Positions 56,606-64,000 of a stretch of 64,000 nt of DNA are shown piece after piece. Each line of letters begins with the position of its first letter. Position 1 is the first letter of the stretch. Where the stretch lies: the NCBI GenBank assembly GCA_025175895.1, contig CM046000.1, forward strand, positions 69,902,720 through 69,966,719. Reading direction: 5' to 3'. The notes under the pieces were generated by a model. It saw nothing but the letters and a program-made list of their open reading frames with translations, was not told the DNA's origin and did no database searches. A program made the translations under genes and the position numbers. This DNA is from Wurfbainia villosa. Lineage: Eukaryota; Streptophyta; Magnoliopsida; Zingiberales; Zingiberaceae.

Positions 56606-56622
56606 GATGTCATTATCGGGGA
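56606..56622 (+). promoter_or_regulatory. A1 primer binding site, tRNA-Asp type, changed by transitions
   Basis: GATGTCATTATCGGGGA follows AGTTTTT. The usual Athila site here is GGCGCCGTTGCCGGGGA; all six differences are C to T or G to A. Confidence 0.7.
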
Positions 56623-56987
56623 CTGATTGATTCGATAACAAATCAAGAGGTGGATAGTTGGATCAGACTAAGGTTAGATTCATTTACTTGCTTTATTTTT
56701 ATTATTTTTATTTTATTTACTTCAGTTTTAGATATTTTTACATATACCTAGATTTAGTTTAGATTAAGTTTAATTGGCTTCTTGCATTTTCTTTTTTTTT
56801 AGTTTATTCTTCATCTAACTTCGCATCTTTAAAATCTTTTTAATTCCTGTTCTTAAGTAATAAGATATACTCCTAATTCTGGGGTTTGGTTCTTCGTATG
56901 TTTAGACGTTTAGGATAGAATGACCTGATTCCGATAGATCTAGAAGTTGAACGAACCTACCATCGTAGGAGAGTTAAATAGAAGAGG

Positions 56988-57512
56988 ATGGAGAACCAAG
57001 ATGCATCCATGGTGAACGTAGGTAGCCGACCTTTGTGGGATTACGCAGCCCCTAGTGCCAGAGGATTTAGGCCGAGTATAGCTAGACCATCCATTACACC
57101 TAACATTTTTGAATTAAAACCTGCTCTTATACACATGGTCCAGCAAAGTCAATTAGGGAGAGCTGCAACTGAAGACTCAAACTAGTACCTGGAGACATTT
57201 TAGGAAATTTGCTCGACGATGAAGATCAATGGAGTACCAACCGATGCGACCCTCTTGAGCCTATTCCCTTTCTCATTGTGGGATAAGGCTAAGGCATGGG
57301 TTCACTCCTTGCCATCAGGAAGCATTACTACATGGGAGCAGTGTGAGCAGCAATTTTTGAATAAATTTTTTCCATCAAGCAAGACTGCTCACATGCGCCA
57401 TTTAATTACTAGCTTCCATCAAAAGGAAGGGGAATCTTTATTTGAAGTCTGGGATCGCTGTAAGGGGCTACTCTATCAATGCCCCCAACATGGTGATCCA
57501 CATCTTCTATAA
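56988..57512 (+). pseudogene. Athila-type gag, N-terminal half
   Basis: One frame from ATG 56988, broken by TAG at 57183 and TAG at 57201. It holds TPNIFELKPALIHMVQQ, then INGVPTDATLLSLFPFSL, KAKAWVHSLPSGSITTW and KFFPSSKTAHMR, the standard order of the plant retrotransposon Gag domain in Athila elements. The frame ends at 57510-57512 and continues after a shift. Gag forms the particle. The start is about 365 bases after the primer site. Confidence 0.85.
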
Positions 57513-58200
57513 TGGGATCACGTACGCCACAAAGATGTCCCTCGATTCTGCCATAGGAGGAGCACTTATGAACAAGACTATCGAGGAAGCGTAGGAGCTA
57601 ATAGAAGAGGTGGTCCATAACCACCATCAATAGGCTTCCGAACGTAGTCACCCTGCTCCTACCGTGGGACGATATGTTGTCAACTGCATGGACCACATGG
57701 CAGTGAGGTTGGATGCGCTTAGCAGACGGTTCGACTCTTTCAATCCTGTTTCTGCATGTGCACCCAATGATTTTGGAGAAGGGGCAGCAGCCTATCGGGA
57801 GGACCACTATGGAGGGTCGGGTGGCTCAGAAGAGCAGATTGAGCATGTCGATGTAGTTGGGGACTATAATCAAAGGCCCAACAACCCATACTTCAGTACT
57901 TACAATCCCGGATGGAAGAACCACCCAAACTTTTCCTATCGAAATAACTCGGGGAATTTCCAACCATCAGAAGGATATGGGCAGCAACAGGGCAATGGGA
58001 AGCAACAACCACAAAAGTCTAGACTAGAACTAATGATGGAAGACTTCATTGCTACCCAAACTAAGGCCAATATAGAATTTCGATGCCAACATCAAAAATC
58101 AGAAGAGTCACTTAGGGATTTGAAGGCTACTATTGACGGCTTTGCAAGTCACACGAAGATGTTGGAAACTCAGGTGGCCCAAATAGCCCAAACCGTATGA
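57513..58200 (+). pseudogene. Athila-type gag, C-terminal half
   Basis: After a frameshift between 57512 and 57664 the frame is open to 58200. It carries NPYFSTYNPGWKNHPNFSYR, Gln- and Gly-rich sequence, and a helical tail (LEDF-like MMEDFIATQTKAN, LETQVAQIAQ) typical of Athila Gag. No CCHC knuckle is visible. Confidence 0.8.
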
Positions 58201-58259
58201 CAAACCATGGATAGCTCTCCATCATTACCCGAGCCAAGTCAGGTCAACGAAGAGGGAAT

Positions 58260-58770
58260 ATGCGACGAGAGAGTAGGTCAGAAGAACAGATTAACCAGGG
58301 GTGTGCAGTCATGATATCAACGTTACCAAATCAGGCTGAAATTGAAGATAAAATCCCACCCAAGCTAGAGAACCTTGGTGAATTTGTTATACCCTGCCAG
58401 ATTTATGGTGAGAGCATGAATGAAGCAGTATTCGATCTAGGGTCATCGGTTAGCGTGATGCCCTACGCACTCTATCTAAAGATGGGACTGAGTGGCATCC
58501 AACCAATGGGCCTTGGTATTCGCATGGCAGATGACTCAGTCAAGGAACCCGTTGACATGCTAGCATATGTGCCTATGGTCATTGAGAATTTCGTGATACC
58601 CATGGATTTTATTGTACTAGACATAGGACCAAACCCCTAGAATCCCATCATTTTTTGAAGACCCTTTTTGGCGACTATGGGAGCATGCATAAACGTGAAG
58701 CCGCACAAGATCTCCTTGGAAGTAGACGACGAGATCATCATATTTAACCAATCATAGTGTAGGAATCCAT
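58260..58770 (+). pseudogene. Athila-type aspartic protease and following linker
   Basis: Open from 58260 to 58640. Catalytic region reads AVFDLGSSVSVMPY (the usual form has Ala at the second Ser). After the stop at 58638-58640 the words FLATMGACINV and ISLEVDDE follow, the normal stretch before RT. A second stop precedes about 58760, and then pol ends: no RT, RNase H or integrase follows. The protease would cut Gag and Pol in the particle. Confidence 0.8.
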
Positions 58771-58919
58771 TCACAGATAGGTATACCTCAAGCAGGGTAA
58801 CGACTGCTTCACCAGAAGACAAAAAATTCGAGATGGATGAATGGAGGTTTACAGAACCTCTAGAGCCAAGTTGAGATAATGAACTGTGGTCGAGCTAAAA
58901 GACCTTAAACAAAGCACTT

Positions 58920-58937
58920 CTTGGGAGGTAACCCAAG
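58920..58937 (+). other. Hairpin in the post-pol region of A1
   Basis: CTTGGG, loop AGGTAA, CCCAAG, within AAACAAAGCACTTCTTGGG. Similar TTGGGAGGCAACCCAA sequence follows pol in many Athila-like elements (family knowledge). Confidence 0.65.
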
Positions 58938-59674
58938 TTTAGTTTTTACTTGTTTTTGACTTAATTGCATTTATTTTTGTAATTTGAACTTTAATTTCAA
59001 GCATTTAGCATTTTTGAGCGTGAATTAGGACTAGAAAGAAGCCACTAGGTAAATAAAAAAATCATTTTGAGCTTACATGGTGGGGGCGTGTGGGAGAATT
59101 CGGACTGTGGTGCACTTCGGGAGAGAAACAGGGGGGCACATAGCTAGGTCATGCGGTTTCACATGATCGTACCCCAAGCCAACTCATCTCCAGTGACCCA
59201 CACAGCCAGGTTGTGTGTTTACATGCGGCCATGTCACGCAAGGGATAAATGGGTCACATGGTGTGTTTATTTTTTATAGATATAGGAGCCCACCTAGTCC
59301 ATGTAGAGAGCCTTCACCTGCACCACCTATGAGCAGGATGCAGGAACATCCGCCTATGACTTCTCAAAGTTCTGATCACACCTTGACGACATAAACGTTG
59401 AGCAGCAGACATAGGGGCAGCGATGGGAGGAGCAGAGTGCCTATACGTAGGCAAAGTTTTAGGGCTTACGGGAGCACTTCTAGACGGTCGAGGAGTTCTA
59501 CGACGAGGCTCGAGTTTATTTCCAGGAGGAGACTGCCTACCGTCAGAGGTCAGGTAGCACATCCGAGTCCAGTAGGCACAGTGGGCTGGGGAGGAGGAGC
59601 ACAGAGCAGTTGCTACATCCACCAACTCTCAGATCGACCACATGTACATATGGCATTAGCGGCTGAGCACCAGG
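58938..59674 (+). mobile_element. A1 3' internal region after the lost pol
   Basis: It holds LTR-like words near 59130-59260 (AGCTAGGTCATGCGG, CCACACAGCCAGG) and an Arg- and Ser-rich 93-codon frame at 59398-59679 that runs into C4. Athila elements can carry an extra ORF here, but I recognise no domain. C4 interrupts at 59675, with CCAGG as the expected target duplication. No A1 3' LTR in the window. Confidence 0.5.
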
Positions 59675-60559
59675 TGTAGGGATGTATACTGAAAAGTCTA
59701 CCTTTTGTATGAACATCTTTATTTTGAAATAAGAATCACATGATCATTGTTTGCATATTTATATGGTTATGCAATATTGTCTAATACATTACATTATAGA
59801 TAACATGGTGTGTGGTGTCACACGGGAGATCATGTTATCGGCTCCTTGTAAAGTATAAGTAAAGGCTCACAACCGAGATGGCTTTGGACAAACCATCGGA
59901 ATGGTTGTAGTGTGATTTGGTATTGGTTTGTCTTGACCATAGAATCACACTAGTGCACTTTGTGTGTATTGAGCAAGACTGACTTAGAGGTGATTCGATT
60001 TATTGCTGACTACATAATCGAATCGGACCTCAGATATTATTTAGTATTTGCTCTTAATCCTGATATAATAACGGGCACATATACTTAGTATTCATCTCTT
60101 TGATTTACCAATGGGCAAGATTTATAGATTAAATCGATAGGCTCGGTAAGTTGGGAGATGATATTATTTATATAGTGTGACGTTGATTATAGGAGGAAAC
60201 CGTGTCCTATATATTAGGATGATGATGTCCTCTTGAGGAGCTCATAAGGTTCATCATGTAAACCCTGCAGGTGGACTTGGTCTGGCATGATGAAAAGGTT
60301 GAGTGGTACTACTCAAGGAATTAGATGTTAATTAATTAATGGTAAGTAAATTAATTAATCGATGGACATTCGAGATCTTAAACATGGGGAGAAAATGTAC
60401 AAATAATATATGGAGCCCATATTAACTTATGGGGGTTGGTGAGGTAGATCAATGATAATCCTCTAGTGAAATGGATAATCATTTATGGATCGGACTTTAT
60501 GTGGGCTTGATCCATGGGTGGCCAAGATCTAATGGTCCCTATTGTAGCCTATTAACACC

Positions 60560-60705
60560 TCATGAAGCTTAGATCCAATGGATAGAAACAAAACTCTAGA
60601 TCCAAAGGTAGAGATTAAATCTCTAAGATCTGACGGTTGAGATTAAATCTCTAGATCCGACGGTTGAGATTAAATCCCTAGAACCAATGATGGAGATTAA
60701 ACTAA
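60560..60705. repeat. 24-bp minisatellite in C4 LTR
   Basis: About five units, same orientation as C3. Confidence 0.85.
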
Positions 60706-61695
60706 GGCTTATCCCTAACTCTATAAAAGGGTGGACTAGGGGTGGGCGACAAGACAATGGAGAGGAAAGGGGGCTAGGGTTTGGGTGGCAAGAGCAAAGG
60801 AGGTTAGGGTTTTGGGTGGCCACAATTAAGGAAAGTTTTTTTCTTCTTCTTCTTTTGGTGGCCGAAACCCTTCCTCCTTCTTCCCTCCTTGGTTTGGCCA
60901 GTGCCCAAGCTTCTCCCCTTGATCTATGGCTTATGATGGATAAGTTTAGGGTTGCTTCCCATGGGCGACAACCAATCCTAGTTGGGATAGGAATAGGAGT
61001 GGGGCTAGGGTTAGGGTTTGGGTGTTGGTGTTGGGCGGCAACAGGGGGAGGAAGCTTCTCCTTCCTCTTCCTAAGGTTGGCCGACCCCTCTTCCTTCTTC
61101 CCTCAACCTTGGCCAAAGCTCAATCTATTCTTCTCCCCTTCATCCTTGGCCGGAAATTAGGAGAGCTTAGTTTAGGGTTTGGGCGGCAACAAGGAGAAGG
61201 AGTGTTTTCCTTTCTCTTCTCCAAGTGTTGGCCGGCGCCCATGCCCTTGTTGTTTCTCCTTTGGTTGGTTTCCATACTCCATGTTCTCTTCCTTGGCCAG
61301 CGACAACATTGAGTTTATTGACTTGGTGGCCGGTTCTAGATAGGAAGATGAGTTTTGTTTAAGGATCTTCCTTTGTTTAGAGTGAACAAGGAAAGGAAGA
61401 TTGGTGATCTAGGAGGCTTCAACTTTTGGTAGATCATCGCCCACACGACGTCCGAAAGGAGGAAGGACATACAATAGAAGATCAAGAGGTATAACAAGAG
61501 GTATAATCTTGTTTATTTTGATTAGTGTTCTTTTGTATTATGTTTATAATTGCTTTTCAATTATATGGATGTTTTGTGTGGATGGTTACTTGCTTGTGTT
61601 TGTTTTTCAACTATGAGCATTGTATAAATCTGTATATGGCTAAATAATACTTGGATCCCGAGCATAAAAACAAAAACCGGCGATCCGGACATCGT

Positions 61696-61754
61696 CTATT
61701 CCGCGGCTACTCGTAGAATAGAGGTTGGTCACTAGAACAACAAGTTTGTTCAAG
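61696..61754 (+). other. Paired hairpins near the C4 LTR 3' end
   Basis: CTATTC (61696-61701) pairs with GAATAG (61716-61721); CTAGAACAA (61732-61740) pairs with TTGTTCAAG (61746-61754) with one mismatch. Confidence 0.75.
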
Positions 61755-61932
61755 TGACCTCTCTAAACGAATAGCACGACGATGACTTGGTTGTTTGGGA
61801 AATCCCTTTTGTCTAGGATTAAATTTTTTTAATCCGGGGACATCGAAGGGATTGCCATGAACAAGCTACCGAGGTGAAGTAGGAAGCGAAGTTTCCCCTC
61901 ACAGACACGATAAGCAAAACCCTTCAATAAAC

Positions 61933-61945
61933 TGGTATCAGAGCC
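61933..61945 (+). promoter_or_regulatory. C4 primer binding site
   Basis: TGGTATCAGAGCC, six bases after the LTR. Confidence 0.93.
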
Positions 61946-62989
61946 AAGGTTTTCAGTTTTGTGTGTTTAGGATTTGATTAATTTTTATGCACTTTTCATA
62001 TATTATATGTGTCAGATAATAGTAGGATATGCGTAGTTTAACTCTTTGGTTGCAGGCATAAGATCCGACTATTATTGCCATATGTCTGTATGTGATTGTA
62101 TGTGTGTAAATATTTATTTTGTTGAATTCTTGGGGTTGACAAGGCTAATATTTGATTTTTTGTAAATTAGATAGGGCATTGTTTAGCCACTCTTTATTTT
62201 ATTTTACTTTGATCTAGATTTCATGTACACTCCCTCGTGGAGTATAGGATCGATGGATGTAAATTAAAATAGGTTTTAGTCTAGGCTCGGATCTCCGGAT
62301 GGCTCGTACATGGAGTAGGAGGAGCGGACGAGATGACATTGCGACGGGAGACATATTGAAGACAAAAGCCATAATAGTTGGAAAATAATTTATTTTTCAT
62401 ATTTATTGCTTTTTGTTTGATATGCATGTCGTAGGCTAGGAAAATTCCTCAATTTCAAATTACTAAGTGGGAGAGGGAAATTTTTATAAATTCCCACGGC
62501 CTCCATTACGATTTGATATGTGATGCAAGCAAATTTGCGCATCGGCTCTGAGTGCCTTCCTCCCCATCGGATGAGTTTGTTTGCGGATCACAAGGTCGAA
62601 TATGGTTATAGGAAATTATTAAGGAGTGTTTGTATTTCCCCATCGGAAGGCACATAACCCGAGATAATTACCTTGGTGCCGAGTAATGGTGAACACTTAG
62701 ATACAAATATAAGTATCCTCCCAATCGGAGTCACTGCTTTTATTTGTAGGGTCGAATAGAAACCAACTATTAATTTTACTTGTCGAAAAGTTAGGTTGAC
62801 AAGATGATAAAATTAATGGGTAAAACCTCCTCTTGCAAATGTAGAATTCGTATATGTCCACATTATCGTGGCATACGATATTCTCGGTGTTTTGAGGTGT
62901 TGGTTGATTTTGAAATTTTATTGTTTGAGGAATCAATAATTTTTTGAAATCTACAGTAATGATCTATGTGATTCTTAGGATTTTCAAAA
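61946..62989 (+). mobile_element. C4 leader region
   Basis: About 1 kb of non-coding leader, collinear with C1 7214-7957 and C2 43481-44493 (reverse). No gene seen. Confidence 0.75.
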
Positions 62990-63327
62990 ATGAATTTCAG
63001 TCCACTTACTATGATACTAAAGGAAATAAACTTACTGTACCCAAACAATGTTGATTGGAAAAGAATCTATATATTGTCTTATCTGCTAAGGAGTACAAGT
63101 ATGCACTCTTCGAAGAGTCTCCTCAAGCCATGGTTGCTCAAAAAAAGGTTTCTACTTCTAAGCCGAAAGGCCAGAAGAAGGAGAAACAAGGTGGAGCAAA
63201 GGTGGTGGGAGGATCTCAGGGAGGAGTAAAGAAGCTGAAAGGCAAGTACTTCACTTGTGAACAGGATGGACATTGGAAGAAAGACTGTCCCAATCCGAAG
63301 CAGAAAAAGGTATATCTTTTGGACTAG
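62990..63327 (+). pseudogene. C4 gag with core deleted
   Basis: Start ATG 62990 gives MNFSPLTMILKEI and NNVDWKR, the usual N-terminus. A one-base shift near 63060 moves to IVLSAKEYKYALFEES, then sequence jumps to PQAMVAQKKVS, a Lys-rich tail and a zinc knuckle at 63247-63288. In the knuckle the first Cys is Tyr (KYFTCEQDGHWKKDC). About 110 codons stand where this lineage has close to 300. Confidence 0.75.
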
Positions 63328-63344
63328 TCGTTGAAACATGATTA

Positions 63345-64000
63345 GCGGTGTTATTTACCGGCACCTAGAGTGTAGATACGGGAACCACTGATCATGTCTG
63401 CAATACTTTGCAGGGGTTCCAGGAAACCCGACGACAAGCTGAGGGAGAGATTACCATTTACTTGGGCAATGCCATGAAGGTGGCGGCTATTGCAATGAGA
63501 GATGTTTTATTTATCTTTTGAGAAAAATAAAACGTTGGTTCAGGAAAATTCCCTTTATGTACCTTTATTTAGAAAGGATTTATTTTTAGTTTCTAAATTG
63601 TTTATGGATGGATATTCTATTTCTTTTAATGACAGAGTTGTTATAAAAAGGAATAGGGAGAATATCTGTTCAGGTACATTGATAGGAAATTTGTATACAC
63701 TCGAACCAAATGCTCCCACGATGAAACTAAAAGTTAATAACTCATCTTCTAATTCCAATAAGAGAAAAGAACCTTCGAAGATGAACCAAACATATCTTTG
63801 GCATCTTAGGCTTGGTCATATTAACCTAAGCAGAATTTAAAGGTTGATAGCTGATGGACCTTTGGGTTCATTAGTGGTGGAGGATCTCCTAACCTGTGAA
63901 TCTTGCTTGGAGGGTAAGATGACCAAGAGGCCTTTTAAGTCCAAGGGGTATAGAGTCAAAGATGTGTTAGAATTGGTTCATACTGATTCGTATGGTCCTA
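63345..64000 (+). pseudogene. C4 protease, pre-integrase and start of integrase (runs off window)
   Basis: VDTGTTDHVC at about 63373-63402 is the protease active site. After a shift near 63500, the frame 63502-63840 covers YVPLFRKDL, DGYSISFNDRVVIKR and the pre-integrase YLWHLRLGHINL. It stops at 63838-63840; the same frame then continues with CESCLEGKMTKRPF and LVHTDS, holding the first integrase Asp, to the window end. Confidence 0.8.

Larger units (their letters stand above)
59675..61926 (+). mobile_element. C4 5' LTR (2252 bp)
   Basis: Starts TGTAGGGATGTATAC and ends AAAACCCTTCA, followed by a primer site. It is the same subfamily as C3, differing from C1, C2 and C5 by its first bases and a longer 3' end. 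TATAAAAG lies at 60722-60729, the minisatellite at 60560-60705. Frames at 60687-61312 are chance readings. Confidence 0.92.

Noticed and set aside
59398..59679. Arg/Ser-rich 93-codon frame as an Athila envelope-like protein
   Set aside because: No domain recognised, runs across the C4 insertion point; kept only as a note.
60687..61160. 157-codon frame in the C4 LTR
   Set aside because: Low-complexity Leu/Gly reading through minisatellite and GGTTTGGG-rich DNA; C3 does not keep it.

Overview
The window is plant nuclear DNA made almost entirely of nested, mostly broken LTR retrotransposons. I found no host gene, no structural RNA gene and no CRISPR array. The organism is a flowering plant because every recognised piece belongs to plant lineages: Ty1/copia Sirevirus-type (S) and Angela/Tork-type (C), and Ty3/gypsy Tekay-type with chromodomain (T, G) and Athila-type (A). 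A monocot is plausible but not shown by the sequence. Letter names are my own labels.

Layout. 1-7213: a minus-strand Tekay-type element T (3' LTR, end of pol, second LTR copy) broken by the 3' ends of two Sireviruses, S1 (LTR 2279-3400) and S2 (LTR 3486-4533). 7214-14855: leader, primer site and 5' LTR of a minus-strand copia element C1. Inside that LTR sits S0 (8215-13207), a complete gag-only Sirevirus derivative with a perfect TATAT target duplication. 14856-17531: an inverted C LTR piece fused to a Sirevirus fragment S3. 17532-38508: gypsy element G1, whose 3' LTR is split by a second, inverted member, G2 (28119-37212, target duplication TAAAT). 38509-47892: copia C2, which cuts the same G1 LTR. 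C2 has lost its reverse transcriptase, carries a 712-bp internal duplication, and has a solo LTR, C3 (45374-47469, target duplication TTAAT), in its 5' LTR. 47893-51257: C5 (3' LTR plus most of RT/RNase H). 51258-55210: Sirevirus fragment S4. 55211-59674: an Athila-type element A1 with gag and protease but no pol. 59675-64000: C4, running off the window.

Order of insertion follows from nesting: S0 after C1; G2 and C2 after G1; C3 after C2; C4 after A1. The only long intact reading frame with a recognised role is the 472-residue Gag of S0. All other element proteins are interrupted, so any movement would need enzymes supplied from elsewhere.

The most interesting signal is not a gene. In four Sirevirus families here (S0, S1, S2, S4) the polypurine tract and the start of the 3' LTR lie in the loop of a long inverted repeat of about 24-28 base pairs. 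One arm is in the internal 3' region and the other about 30-60 bases into the LTR. The arms differ in sequence between families but stay complementary, as expected for a selected RNA or DNA structure. Other unexplained structures are a 41-bp-period array of hairpins in the G1 LTRs, paired hairpins near the 3' end of every C LTR, duplicated hairpins in the S0 leader, a conserved non-coding block after the Sirevirus gag, and two Sirevirus fragments that begin at the same gag position against different C sequences.
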